Below, piece after piece: positions 1 to 12,437 of a stretch of 64,000 nucleotides of DNA (position 1 is its first letter; each line of letters begins with the position of its first letter). Where the stretch lies: assembly GCA_029959085.1 (NCBI GenBank), contig JARWIR010000001.1, positions 70,742,899 through 70,806,898 on the forward strand, read 5' to 3'. The notes beneath the pieces were generated by a model. It was not told the DNA's origin. It did not search any database and saw only the letters and a program-made list of their open reading frames with translations. A program made the translations under genes and the position numbers. Source of the stretch: Nemophila menziesii. Lineage: Eukaryota; Streptophyta; Magnoliopsida; Boraginales; Hydrophyllaceae.

Positions 1-90
1 CTGTGAAAGAGTATGCTCGAGATTCTTGATTACCTTCGATTGGGTTTGGATTCTTCGCCGACTTATCTTCATATTTTCTTCAACTAGTCC

Positions 91-1098
91 CTAAAGTTTA
101 GCTATACTCAGATGCAAACTCGAAGGTTGTTCTTGTGTAGCTTGTTGCGTTGGATATTGCGATGATTCTTGATAAGTTTCTTCATAAACCGGCGCTTCTT
201 GATAAGTAGGTTGTGGTTGATAATATGGTTGAGGTCGAGTTTGATAATAAGTACCTTGGTCTTCGACCCAATTCTGATTCTGTGGGGATTGATAATTAGC
301 GTAATTTCCTTGAGGCTGATAATAACCGTTAGAATAACATTTTATTTGATGAGATATGAAGGAAATCAAAGTCGGATTATTCATACATCTCTCCCACGAA
401 TGGTTTCTTGCTCCACAACCTGGACATGAAGGTAGCTTATGTACTAGATTTACCTGAGTTATTGTTCGTTCTTGTTCTTGTAATTACTTGAGTTGTTGGT
501 TTAATTCTTTGAACTTCAGAGATTCTAAAGTATCTTCTTGTTTTTCTGATTCAATCGGACAAGTTCTCTCGGTATCCAGAACTCTTTCCATAATAATATT
601 AGCTTCTTCAGGATCTAATAACATGAAACTTCCATCTCCTAACAAATCTGCTTTTGCCTTGGACTCATCATCGAGCCCTCCATAGAACATGGTTAAATGA
701 AATTCGGGCGAGGAGACATGGAATTGACACCTCGCTTTCTTCTCGTTAGAACATAACCATGCTTCCCTAATACTTTCCCCTTCTTCTTGCATAAATTGTT
801 CAAACTCCAACATATCTTTTAAACGTCTACTAACCGGATAGAATCGGTCTAGGAATTTTGCCTGGAGTTTATCCCAATCTTGAATTAAATTAGGGAGTTG
901 GGAATCGTACCAATCGCTTGCACCACCGGTTAAGAAGAATTGGAACATGACATAGTACATCTGTTCCTGTGTAACGCCTTTGATGATATAAGTGTCACAG
1001 ATCTACATAAATTTCTGGACATAACGAACCGGATCTTGATGTGCAGCACCGCTAAATTCTCCATGACTCGCAAATTGCGCTATCATGCCTGGATCAGG
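91..1098 (-). pseudogene. Ty3/Gypsy retrotransposon gag, broken by two stop codons
   Basis: Minus-strand gag (capsid-nucleocapsid) reading frame of an LTR retrotransposon. One frame runs from about 1098 to 91 and is interrupted only by a TAG near 1005 and a TAA at 484-486. The capsid part (484-960) reads as a retrotransposon gag domain (WYDSQLPNLIQDWDKLQAKF, then FLDRFYP and FMQEEGESI). Past the second stop, 385-426 encodes a CX2CX4HX4C zinc knuckle, CPGCGARNHSWERC, followed by a Gln/Tyr-rich tail at 91-384. The gag lies just inside a primer-binding site and a 5' LTR on the same strand, so this is the 5' part of an element whose pol region would be off the left edge. It cannot make a full Gag as it stands. 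Confidence 0.85.
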
Positions 1099-1288
1099 TC
1101 AAAATTTAGAGGCTTGGATTTTTGGAGTGCGGATTCCTATGTGTTGCACTTTGAATTAGATGAGAAGATCAAGTTTCCTTGGGCTTTCCATCTGTAAAAT
1201 ATGTAAAAACAAAGATAAAAACAAAAGCCTAAAATAGAACTAACTGAAATAAAAGCACTAAATAAACGCACAAGCACTAAAGATGTAA

Positions 1289-1307
1289 TCCCCGGCAGCG
1301 GCGTCAA
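1289..1307 (-). other. Primer-binding site of the Gypsy element
   Basis: Read on the minus strand this is TGACGCCGCTGCCGGGGAT, very close to the plant Athila/Tat-type primer-binding sequence (TGGCGCCGTTGCCGGGGAT form), usually assigned to tRNA-Asp. It lies five bases inside the LTR end at 1313 and upstream of the gag, as expected for first-strand priming. Confidence 0.75.
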
Positions 1308-1312
1308 AAACT

Positions 1313-2829
1313 TGGTGTCGACTAGGGCGTGATAAAATAGTAGAAAAAATAAGTGCAAATAAACATCCTATCCTAGCACCGTACTGCAAGTATTCCAGGA
1401 CGTATGCAAGTATAATGATAAGTGAATTCGTTACTCAGAGACTACGAAAGCTAGAGAAACCTTATGCAAATATCAAGTGCAATTAATAAAGCTAGAAGAA
1501 TAATACGCTAGAAATAAAAGACAGTAATTTTTGTTTGGTTTTTATAAATAGAAAATAAACTAAACAAATTAAAGACAAAAAATTAAATAAGAGAAGAAGA
1601 TAGTATGAGAGTTTAACTCGAGATATAGCAAGTAATCACCACTGAAGAATAGTTGTCTAATTAAAAACTTAATTAAGACAATATTTAAGTTTAAGAAACT
1701 TCTACTAAGTAAATTACAAACACCTAGTGATCATGCAAGGGTGAGATTAGGATAACATAACTTATCTAAGCATGAATATAATACGATAAGTAAAGATTAA
1801 GGGTTAGAGGGTAATCTTTTAGGGCACTCCTAAAGGTCTAGTCCACTACCTAAGGTATAACCCTTATAATTTTAAACTCGTCCAATAAACTTCTTGTTTT
1901 CTTAAAGGTGAAAACAAAACCTATTCTATGTGGTTTTTTCTGGCCTCAACCATAAGCGATATTTTGAGTCTTTTATTGGCTAAGTTACAAACCGTGTGAG
2001 ATTTATACTAGGCTTAGTATCATACTTTGCAACCCGCTCTATCTAATATAGATCAAGATCAAAATCTTGAATGTTTGATCATGTTATTACAACAAGTAAA
2101 ACACTCCTTAATGAGCAAATGATATAATTATATTATTGAACTCCCTGATGAGTAGATTTAAATATGAAACTTGATTGACTCCTATTAAGCTTATTTATAC
2201 AATAAAAATTGTATATAAACTCTTTGATGAGTAGATAATAAAGTGAATATGGGTGAACTTCTATTTTTGAGTTGATATAAAATTGATGATCTTGATCCCG
2301 GATTTATAGCTAGAAAAAGAAAGCGATGATGTTGATCAAGCTTAGATGATGAAGATTGGCTTGATTTGAACTTGTATTAATAGCTAGATTTGTTATCCAA
2401 AGATGTATAAAAATGGTGGAGAAGGGTTGAATTTTGAGCTCAAATGGATCAGTATTTATAGGAAAAAAAATCCCCAACAGATCAATTATTGTTACACAAT
2501 GATGTGGCAATGTTGATTGAAATCGAGTTGTCGTAATGAATGTGGGTACCTAGTTTCATATAATTGTACTTGATTCTCATTGAGCTTCTAACGTATTATT
2601 TATAACATATACTTTCCAAAAATGGAGTCCCATTTTTAGCTTAATTTTGAATTCCGGTTTGATGCGGGATTTTGCAATTCTCTGATAACAGGATCTTGAA
2701 AATTCTTTATATTAGCAATTTTCTACTTTTTCCCTCGTTACTCAAATGGAATAAATTTCAAAACAAGAAATATTGGTTATGAAATTATAAGATAGTTTTT
2801 AGTTTATACATACCAAAAGATATGACACA
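1313..2829 (-). mobile_element. 5' LTR of the Ty3/Gypsy element
   Basis: The 3' end of the LTR (minus-strand CACCA at 1313-1317) abuts the primer-binding site. The LTR shares blocks with the four other LTRs of this family, including the direct-repeat phrase around 1391-1420 and a run near 1800-1880. A plant TATA box, TATAAATA, lies on the minus strand at 2453-2460, which places the promoter of the element. The outer end is taken at about 2829 (minus-strand TGTGTCAT) because this gives 1517 bp, close to the 1485-1535 bp of the other copies. The outer boundary is approximate; the terminal hairpin of the other copies is not visible here. Confidence 0.7.
2453..2460 (-). promoter_or_regulatory. 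TATA box of the Gypsy LTR
   Basis: TATAAATA on the minus strand inside the LTR. The same motif sits at a comparable place in the other LTR copies (21721-21728 minus, 23986-23994 minus, 62979-62986 plus), so it is probably the element's own Pol II promoter. Confidence 0.5.
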
Positions 2830-3765
2830 CAACACGAGTAGAAATTGCTAAAAAAAGTACATGTGTTTACAAGTGTTAAATGGTTTGGATGAAAATACTT
2901 TAATCGTGATATATTTTTAAAATAATATTATAAGAAACTTTGTAGTTAGGGTTTTTTTTCCAATTCAAGACATATAGAAAATTATGGAAAAAATTGTATA
3001 AATCTATATGCTAGTTGAAAATACTCATTTTAGCATAAATAATGGTGTTTGGATGCCTTCATAAGTCTCAACAAGTTTTTGTAAAACCTTTTACAAAATA
3101 TAATACATGTGAAAACTTATGCTCTATAAAGTTTTCAACTTATGTGAAAGTCTGTGCAGCATATATAATGATATGTAGAATACTTGTGCTCTAAACATGT
3201 GATATCTTTCTAAATATGGAATCATATAAAAATTTAGCAGATATATGTAGAGAGTTTACTTGTATGAAAAATAATATCAAGGGTGTCCTAAACTTAACCC
3301 AACAATCATATAGTCATAAGAGTGTGCTGAAATATCAAATAGGTGCACAAAAAAACCAAATGTGCATGCACGTGTGATTCGATCATATCATGGGATGTAT
3401 TTCATATTTGAACTCATATAAATTAGAAGCTTGCAACATTTTAGATACATAACAAGTTGTTGCATTAAATAGCGATCCTATAATCAAAATGAATGAATGC
3501 ACATTATAGCAATAAAGTTATTAGTTGATCACTTATGAAAAGGCAAAACATATAGCAACTTATAATCTAGGCAATGATCAACACGTGTGAGTGCATATCT
3601 AGAAAGAATAATCATGTTAAGGTTGAGTCACCTAGTGACAAGAAAAATATTGCATAAAGGGATAGATAATTATGTATACAAGTGAAACTCATAAAAGAAT
3701 TTGTCACATAAAAACACACAAAAAAAAGTTCAATATGCCAACAATTATATAATGCATATACACTA
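2830..3765. other. AT-rich intergenic stretch, nothing recognised
   Basis: About 0.9 kb of AT-rich DNA between the LTR and a MITE. Only short, low-complexity reading frames occur and I see no domain, RNA gene or terminal repeat. Confidence 0.5.
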
Positions 3766-3773
3766 AAATATTA

Positions 3774-4297
3774 GAGATGACAGTGGCTACGGTTAAAAAC
3801 AAAACGAATGATAACGAAACTAATTGTATAACCATGGTGAAAATTATTAGGTTATGATTTTCAAGAGTGTAACCGATTGGTCGAACCCATTATGTTGTGG
3901 TTTTAGATAAAAATAGAATCAAATGACAAAAACCATTAGTATCATTCTAAAACCAAAATCTACATAATTGATTTAACAATCTAACTATAAAATATCCAAT
4001 TTAATTAAAGGTCAAGACAATTTTGTATATATACGTTGGAGATTTTTCTTACATGTGTAATCTTATTTTAGGAATTTTTAATATATTTATAGAGTTGTCA
4101 TTTCGATATGGTTAAATATTGCAAAACCATTTACAAAATCGAAACCTAATGGTTAAAAACCGCAAAATCGATGGCTAAAACCGTTAAGTTATGGTTTTTG
4201 ATAAAATTAATGGGCTATGGTTATGGTTTTTGATAAAATAAATGGGCTATGGTTATGGTTTTTGATTTTTTGCAATTTATTGAACCGTTGTCATCGC
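3774..4297 (+). mobile_element. hAT-like MITE (524 bp)
   Basis: The ends are short inverted repeats: GAGATGACAGTGGCTACGGTT at the left, and the complement of the right end reads GCGATGACAACGGTT. They are flanked by near-identical 8-bp duplications (AAATATTA at 3766-3773, ATATATTA at 4298-4305, 7 of 8 matching), which fits hAT transposons. The interior is filled with variants of AACCATAACC and AAAAACC. A related copy in the opposite orientation lies at 34885-35396. There is no coding capacity. Confidence 0.6.
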
Positions 4298-4305
4298 ATA
4301 TATAT

Positions 4306-5473
4306 TAGAAAATATAGTTATGACTTTACTCATGCTTGCATACTATTATGAAGATTTTTATTTGAAGGTTTAGTTACCTAAGAAGACCACACATCACCAT
4401 ATTTGGGTCAAAGGGTCCAAACCACCATATTGACCGAAATACCCCTAAATTACCTTCTTAACGCACCAAACTAATTATAATTGGGTGAAACACATGCGTC
4501 AAATTTTCTAATCTTTGAAGGACAAACACATGCAAAACGGTCTGTAAATCAAAAAGGAAAAAATCTTTCATCTCCCCCGAATCACGCAATCACACCAAAA
4601 AAACTCGTCTTTCCTCCAATTGTTTCGTGTGAGATCTTTATAGTATTGCTTGGTGTGAGTATGGAAAATGGTGCAACCTTCGTTGAAGACGAAGAACAAA
4701 GCTAAAGGTTAGATTTATGTTTATTGTACCAGCAATAATTAGTTAAACTTGACGAACCGTATTTGGGTGATTATCGATATCCATTTGTGTTTGATTAAAT
4801 GTTGTGTGGTTTGTCGAGTGTGGGTATTAGATGTTAATTTATACTCAATTCATGAAATTAACATTTGGGTATGTGTCTATTGATTAGGTTTAAATGTCTG
4901 CAATTTTGAATGTCTGCAATGTTATGTTTGTAGTGTTAAATGTCTGTAAGTTTAAAGTTCTGCAACTTTAGAGTTGTTATGTTATTTTTTGGATACGGTA
5001 TAGGATAGTTACAATGTTGTGGTGTTGTATAATCCGTAAGTTTAGTGACAAATGGTGTGCATGTGTGGTTTTGTTGGTCTGCTTGTGCTATTTTTTGCTT
5101 TGACACTACCTGATCCTCCTATTTTAAAACTATTATTCTTGAGTGTATCGACTTTCTTAACTGCAATATAAAAGGGGTAGAAAGCAAAATAGTTGTTACT
5201 ATTTTGTGTACATTATATGGTGTCTGATCAAATGTTCCTTTTTATTTTTTCAATAAAAAATTAATTAGTGTGTGACAGTCTTGGATTTGTTGGTTTGCTT
5301 GTATATAATTTATAGTGTTCAGGTACAATAATTGGTTTCCAACTAGGAAAAGTGGAGTTTCATGTTAACAGTTAGATAATTTCTTATATAAGATACTAGG
5401 AAGAATATAGTAGCAAGGAATAGGACGTAAAAGTTACTATATATGATTATGAATGGGATTTAAATTTTTTATT
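4306..5473. other. Unassigned intergenic DNA
   Basis: AT-rich DNA with short scattered frames. The part from about 4380 to 4720 is less AT-rich and looks like a leader or 5' end of the decayed gene that follows, but no start, promoter or terminal repeat could be proved. Confidence 0.4.
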
Positions 5474-6141
5474 TTGTCCAGGTATGGCAAAAATTACATA
5501 CCGATCTTCGAAGTAGGCCATTGTCTCCATTCTTTCTGGTTCGAGGGTAACAGATGATCACGTGTTTGCGTGTAAACTATTTCCATTCTACATGCTAATA
5601 AGTGGTGTTTATGACACGAAAGGAGATAAAGAAGGCTTCATGAAGGAGGGAAGTATATTCATGATATATTGAGAAGATATTCTTTGAATGAAGTTGGATT
5701 CGTTATCGAACGGGAGTGTCTCGAGCTCACGCCCCATAATGTGCGGCTTATTATGGGAGTCAAAGGTTGAAGTAAAGAGCTACATGTTATGAAGACAACA
5801 TAAAATGGAGAGAGTTCAGCCTGGTTCGACCTCAACTTCCTCGATGTAAAGGGATAACTCAGTGATTCAAACATAAAAAACGTATAACACAGGTGCTAGG
5901 CGTGGAACCTCATACCAATGAAACAAAACGGGATTTTGTTATTCTGATAGGTATTCTTGTGATGACCATCATCTTCTACGCAACTGGATCCAAAATTCCT
6001 AGATGGATGGTTACGTATTGCGAGGATCTCGAACGCATGAGGGACTACGACTAGGCTAGCGACATTGTGGATTATGTTATGCTACCGATTCGAAAGGGGA
6101 ATATCGGCAACATTTCTGGGTGTGGGCTCGTGTTCGTGGTG
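5474..6141 (+). pseudogene. Decayed plant transposon-associated gene (DUF1985-like)
   Basis: Translated pieces in different plus-strand frames resemble a domain common in plant Mutator-type and Ulp1-associated transposon genes. They include LNEVGFVIERECLELTPHNV and LIMGVKG at about 5676-5768, and VILIGILVMTIIFYATGSKI followed by RWMVTYCEDLERMRDY at about 5939-6050. The last block ends at a plausible GTGAGT splice donor near 6140. Several frameshifts and stops separate the blocks, so the gene is dead. The match is from memory of the family pattern and the domain name is tentative; Ulp1 protease sequence was not found downstream. Confidence 0.4.
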
Positions 6142-6233
6142 AGTAATCAACTGTAAATTTTGTGTGTAACTTTTTTTTTTGAATTGCAATGTAACATTTA
6201 TATTTTGTTTTGTTTAAGCCATGGTTTTACGAA

Positions 6234-6466
6234 TGGTGTCGCCTAAGGTGTAATAAAAATATGATAATAAAATACGGATAAACGATACACTAACACCCTA
6301 GACTAAACACGTTACTCACTGCCAGTATCAGAGGTCGTAAGCAAGTTCTAATGATAAGTCAGATTCGTTCTCAGTGACTTAGTGTGTTATACGAGTAGAT
6401 TTAGTTTGTAGACATTATTACATGAGACTTCTTTAAGTATTTCTTTGGGATCTTTCCTTACATCAT
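6234..6466 (-). mobile_element. 3' end of an LTR, interrupted
   Basis: Minus-strand LTR end beginning with the family terminus CACCA (TGGTG at 6234-6238) and containing the conserved terminal blocks (gttactcact, gaggtcgta, agattcgttctcagtgac). It stops after 233 bp, where a second LTR end of the same family begins, so it was probably the target of that insertion. Its distal part was not located. Confidence 0.6.
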
Positions 6467-7015
6467 TGGTGGGGGCAAATGTGTGATAAATAAACAGATA
6501 AATAAAGATAATAATAAAGGACACACCCTTGACTACCACGAGAAACTCACTGCAAGTATTAGAGGTCATTTGCAAGTTTAGTTGATAAGAAAAGTTCGTT
6601 CGCAGGGATTTAATCTGTTAGATCTACTTGTATTCAATAAGCGTAGATGAATTTAGATGTTTAGAATAAAATATTATAAGATGAATAATTATCTGATGTG
6701 AAATAATAAATAAGAATGCAGATAAATAAGTATGAATGTAAGTCATATAAATTAAGGTTACTAATATAAGCCTATGTTACTAAGTCGTTATTCTAATCTT
6801 AAGGGTGAATTGAGCATTATATATTAACCGGGATTTGAAATTCCACCTAACCCCCGTCAGGGTGGACTTAGGAGCAACCTCTCCACTACCAGGGGTCTTG
6901 GGTAAGGGGACCCTGCGTAATGATCGGTGGTTAAATCAAACCTTTATGGCTATCTAGTTAGGCAAGCCCTCCATGTCTCTAGTAGTACATAAATCCTTAA
7001 GAATGTCGAAGTTCC
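6467..7015 (-). mobile_element. Second LTR end of the same family, inserted in the first
   Basis: It starts with TGGTG at 6467 and repeats the terminal LTR blocks a second time, then continues with the strongly conserved middle block of the family (about 6840-6990), matching the complement of 63340-63510. The insertion left ATCAT at 6462-6466 as a candidate target site. The U3 half and the outer end are missing or unrecognisable after about 7015. Confidence 0.6.
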
Positions 7016-7584
7016 AGTTAGTTAAGTTATTATTAAAACACTGTGCCAACTTATAAATGTTGTTCCCACTCGGTTTGTCCAACCTGTAGCCTTTCGTAAT
7101 CTAAACTTCATCCCAAATATTAATATTAAGGCCATTACCAACTTTCCAAATCGCCTGGAACTGTCAGGGAATCGGAAATTCACTGACAGTCGAGGTGGCG
7201 CATGACCTCTGCTCAAAACACCGACCATAGGTATTTTTTCTATATGAAACTAAGAACAGTTTCAATACGTTAGATAATCTTGCTAATTTAATCGATATGA
7301 AATTGATGCATACGGTAGAACCCATCCAGATTTAAGGAGGTTTAGCCCTCTTTGTGAAGAACGGTTAAGAATGAGGTTTAGCCCTCCTCCAGATTTAAGG
7401 AGGTTTAGCCCTCTTTGTGAAGAACGGTTTAAGAATGAAAGTGTTGAAAAGTTTGGAATACTTTATCCACGCCGTTTTATTAAATGATATAAATGGCCCC
7501 ATATATTATACTTATGTCTACCTTAGCCCCTGTGATTGTAATAAAGAAATGTCACTTATATTGATTAATTGCACTTAAGCCCCA
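7016..7584. other. Unassigned stretch with a short tandem duplication
   Basis: No gene recognised. A unit of about 50 bp beginning TCCAGATTTAAGGAGG occurs at 7325-7373 and again at 7388-7438, separated by a partial copy. The remainder is AT-rich. Confidence 0.5.
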
Positions 7585-10500
7585 TAACTTTGCATGGTCT
7601 ATTTTAGGAGATTTTAATTGTATAAGATTTCTCAATGAGAAATTAGGAGGTAATATTTTCCATAAAAAATCTATTATTAATTTCAATAATTTTATTAATC
7701 TTCATTGTCTAGATGAAACAACTTCCTATGGGTGTAAATTTACTTAGACAAATAAAAGACCTAATAAAAAACTGATTAAGGTCATTCTAGATAGGACCTT
7801 ACATAACTCCCTTTGGGATGCCTTATTTCCTAATGCTTGGACAGCTGTCATCCCATCTATTGGCTTTGACCACTGCCCATTAGTACTTCATCATGATAGA
7901 ATTAACAATTATAAAAAAAAAGAAGGTTCTACTTTGAGAATTTTTGGACAACTTATACTGATTGTCTTAATATTATTAAAAAAGTTTGGAATGACTTCAA
8001 AACCCTTAAGGGTAACCCCAATAGTGTTATTAATTTCAAATTAAAAAGGTGTAGATTGGCACTTAGGGAATGGAATAGGAAAAAAATTGGAAATAACAAG
8101 ATCCAAATTGATAAACTTATAAAAAAATTAGAAATTATTTCTAGTTCTAATAACCCCAAATTTAATTGGGATGAGTATAATACCACTATTAGGGATTTGG
8201 AAGATACTTGGAAAAGAGAAGAAAGTTTTCTGGAAAACCAGATCTAGAAACCTCTGGCTTAATAAGGGTGAAAAAAAATACTAAGTATTATCATGCCTGC
8301 ACTAAAGAGAGAAGAAAAAGTAATAACATTACCAACATCACAAATGATGGAGGTACTTGGTTAGATAATAAAAAATGATATAAACAATGAAATTATTAAC
8401 TATTTCAATAATATATTCACTTCTGTGGGTAAAAGGGATTACAAGAGCACTATTGATATTATATCTACCAAGATTGATACTATATCAGCTAATAACCTCA
8501 ATAACCCCATCAATGAGGAGGAAGTTAAAAAAGGCACATGGGAATTGGGACCTAACAAGGCTCCAGGGCCTGATGGGTATAATGGAAATTTCTTCAGACA
8601 CTATTGGGAAATAATTAAACTTGACCTTATGAGAGTTATTAATAACTTCTGGAACAATAAAGGGGATCTAGCTGAGATTAATCAAACTATCATTACCTTT
8701 ATACCAAAAATTAGTAAACCTACTAATATAAAACACTACAGAACTATTAGTTGCTCAAATTTTATTTATAAAATTATAGCTAGAATTTTGGTCAATAGAT
8801 TACAACCCTATATGAATTCTCTATTAGGAGAAAATCAAAGTGCTTTTATGCCAAATAGAGTGATTCAAGAAAATACCAGTATTGCCCATGAACTCATCAC
8901 TCATATCAAAAGAAGGAAAAAAAATACATGATAGCTATTAAAGCTGATATTCAAAAAGCCTATGAATATGTTGAATGTGATTTTTTACAAGATCACATGA
9001 TAAAAATGGGTTTCAATAGAGATTGGATAAGGAAGCTGATGTTATGCATTACTTCTATAACATACTCTATCATTATTAATGGTGAAAACCACTAGCTCCA
9101 AAACCCTACTAGAGGCATAAGACAAGGGGATCCCCTTTCATCTTTGATTTTATGCCTGATATCACAAACCCTAAATGACTTTGTTAGGGACAAAAAAGAA
9201 AAAGAACTAATACAAGGTATCAAAATAGGAAACAACTATCCAGAAATCACTCATCTTCTTTTTGCTGATGATAGCCTATTTTCTCTTAAAGCTGAGAATA
9301 AAAAAATACAATCTTTTATTGAAATCATAAACATTTATAAGAAATGGATAGGCCTCTTGCTAGATCTTAATAAAGGCAGAGTAATATTTATCCCTAATAC
9401 ACCACTTTTCCTTCAAAATGTGATGCCAGCTAGACTAAATATGAAAAAAAAAACATAACTTTGGAAATTACCTAGGTCTTCCAACAGAATGGAATAGATC
9501 AAAATCAAAAGACCTTCAATTCCTAATTGATAAGGTCCTACAAAGATTGGAAAATTAGAAAACTTTATTTCTATCAGAAGGTGGAAAATAAATACGCATA
9601 AAAGCCATTATCCAAAGCCTACCTAATTATATGATGTCTAACTTTATCCTTCCCAAAAATATAATAAATCAAATACACTCTATCATAGTACAATTTTGGT
9701 GGGGTGACAAAGGAAAAAAATATATTGGGCTAAATGGGACCTCTTAACCTTATCCAAATTTGAAGGTGGACTTGGTTTTAGGGATCTTCACCTAATGAAC
9801 ATATCACTACTAGGCAAACAAGTTTGGAATATTTCTAATAAAAAAATCCTTACTCTATAAACTTTTAAAAGGAAAATATTTTCATAAGTGACTTCATAGA
9901 AGCCAAACTAGGAAGCTCTCCCTCTTGGGGACGGAGAAGCATCCTGATAGGTAGAGAAACGTTTGATAAAAATATAAAGTGGAAAGTAGAAAATGGGGCC
10001 AATATTAAAATACATGAACATAATTGGATTAGTAATAACAACAACATTATTAAACAAAAAGATCATGTTGTCACAAGAGTCAAACAACTCATGAAAGTTG
10101 ATAAAACATGGAATATTGAAGGAGTAAGGAAACTATATAATAAAGAAGCTAGTGATAAAATAGAAAAAATGATAATACCCAAAATGGAATGTGAAAACCA
10201 TTTCTGCATTAAGTTTTGCAAAAATAGTACATATACAATTGAAGAAATATACCATAAATTAAAAAAATGAAGAAATCCAAAAAAATATTATTAAGAATCA
10301 AAACATACCAACAATATCTATAACTAGAGGTAAAGAATTATGGAATCTAATTTGGAATATAAAAAACCCAACCAAAATTAGAAATTTCATGTGGAGAGCA
10401 ATTAGGAACCTACTTTCCACTGGAGAAAGTCTATTTAACAAAAAATATAGTGATACAAACTTATGCAAAATATGTAACAATAACACTGAAACAGTAGAAC

Positions 10501-11645
10501 ACGTGCTTTTTAGGTGCTCTTGGGCCAAAAGTGTATGGTTTACCAGCCCTCTGGACATCAAATCTGATAATGATAGCACAAATAGAATAGATCAATGGAT
10601 CTTAAACTATGTCCAACAAATAACCACTATTTTTAACAAAAAAGATAGAGTTTAAGAACTTATTTGTACAATTCTTTGGAAAATATGGAAGAATATAAAT
10701 AAATTTATATATAATGGTAAAAAATGTGATCCTATTATCACAATTAATATTTCAATAGAAGTTTGGAAAGAATATTATAGAATATCAAACCTAATGATAT
10801 CAATTTCATGGATAAGATTAATGGAGATGATATCACAAATCAAACCATAAATCCTAACATTAGTAATAACACCAATTCAAATAACAATATAAAATTTAAG
10901 ATAAGTGGAAAAAAACACCACCAAATAAATTTAAAATGAGTAATGATATATGTCATCCTTTTTCATATCACCCTTTTATCACCTTTCTATATATATGTAT
11001 TGATTTCCTTGAATAGAAGATAGAGAAAAATTAAATAGGATAGAGAAATCCATTCATTGGTACATGTAGGCATACACGTAGGAGGTGATAAAAGAGTGAT
11101 ACAAAAAGGGTGACAAATATCATTACTCATTTAAAATAAACTGTGATGCTACTTTCTATGATAAAGGATCGGCTATTGCATGTTTAGTAAGGAATTCTAA
11201 TGGTGAATTTGTAGCAGGTAAAAGTTGGAAAATCGAGACAAATTTAGTACTAGAAGTAGAGGCCACAAGGATCCTTAATGCAGCAGAGATGGCTTTAGAT
11301 TATCCTTTTGGAAGCGTAATTATAGAGAATGACGCTGAGCAAATTATGAAGCCTCTTTCTTCAAGAAACTTTATCTCTAGTCATTATATTAAGAACATTG
11401 TTTGTAATATTTATTTTTTGGCAGAACTTGCGAGTCCTTCGTTTACTCTGATTTCTAGGAGTAGAAATGTTGCTGCTGACTGGGTTGCCAAACAAGAGCT
11501 TTTAAGCAAATTGTTTGGTAATTAGGATGTTTCTCTTCCCCAGTTAGCAAATATCCTTAGTGTTGACAAGGACCCGATAAGGGTAGGATAACTTTGTAAC
11601 CATTTTTATCTATCTATCTATATATTATGCTTTGAACAAAAAAAA
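7585..11645 (+). mobile_element. LINE-1 retrotransposon, 5'-truncated and decayed
   Basis: The element begins inside the endonuclease domain (WSILGDFNCIRFLNEKLGG at about 7597-7653; GFDHCPL near 7863). Reverse transcriptase blocks follow: NKAPGPDGYNGNFF near 8546, ENQSAFMPNR near 8829, TRGIRQGDPLSS near 9109, and the catalytic FADDS at 9261-9275. A zinc-ribbon region (CKICNNNTETVEHVLFRCSW) lies at about 10465-10525 and an RNase H domain at about 11140-11525 (CDATF, then ENDAEQI and RNVAADWVAKQ). Stops and frameshifts break it throughout. It ends in a poly(A) run at 11636-11645. The RNase H is interrupted in its linker by a MITE at 10938-11128. Confidence 0.9.
10938..11128. mobile_element. Mutator-like MITE (191 bp) inside the LINE
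   Basis: About 46-bp terminal inverted repeats start GAGTAATGATA and end TATCATTACTC, with a perfect 9-bp target duplication ATTTAAAAT at 10929-10937 and 11129-11137. Removing the element and one duplication restores the LINE reading PPNKFKINCDATF, which confirms the boundaries. A 9-bp duplication fits Mutator-type transposition. A second family member lies at 59923-60031. Confidence 0.85.
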
Positions 11646-11930
11646 ACTCCAGGATCTCTTGTTTTTAAGTTTGGCGTTCCACATATCAGAATTGGGAAAC
11701 TAGATGCCCTTTAAAATTTTAGCGACCAAAGAATTCGGTTTATGTAAAATTCTCCATGCTTGTTTCCCTAAAAAAGCGAGATTTATCTTACGAAAATCTC
11801 TGAACCCAATACCACCCACCTTTTTGGCTTTCGGGATTTTTTTCCACACGATCCAATAAATCCTCTTTTTGTTTCCTGAGTTCCACTAGAACTTGGGCAC
11901 AATGCTACATCATTTCGAGTTGATACCCCA
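11645..11930 (-). pseudogene. LINE-1 reverse transcriptase C-terminal fragment
   Basis: Read on the minus strand this encodes the region after the reverse transcriptase: WKKIPKAKKVGGIGFRDF, then RKINLAFLGKQAW and RILHKPNSLVAKILKG. The poly(A) end of the plus-strand LINE abuts it at 11645, so that LINE probably inserted into or next to this one. Confidence 0.8.
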
Positions 11931-12330
11931 TATCTCTAGTCAAAAGAAAAAAAGATACCCCAAATCCTAATATTTAGATCATCCTAATTTAATATTATAC
12001 CTTTTAAGCTCTATCGAGAATTTTTTTAATCTACCCCTAGCTTTTCATCTTGCCACTTTAAGTTAAAATAATATTCTTGTTATATTTATACTCCCTATAC
12101 TTTACATGGATTTGAAAAAAGGGGTAATTAGAGATAAATGCCTCCTTAATGATACCTTTCATTTTTTTAAGCCTCTAATTTTCTTATTTAGAGATAAATG
12201 CCTAATAGAACAATTATTTATAGAAAACATCCCCTTTATATTTTTTATACCTATACTATCCTTATTATTAAATATATTATTTTATTTTTAATACAATATT
12301 TATTTTTAAATCTTAAACAAATAATAGGAT

Positions 12331-12437
12331 ATTTCCACCACCACCACCACCACCGCATCCACCATCATAACCACCACCACCACCACTACAACCACCACAA
12401 CCATCACCGCCTCCACCACCACCACCACCACCACCTA
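12331..12437. repeat. (CAC)n microsatellite
   Basis: Imperfect CAC/CCA trinucleotide repeat in the left arm only of the foldback element, with no counterpart in the right arm, so it expanded after the arms formed. Confidence 0.9.
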
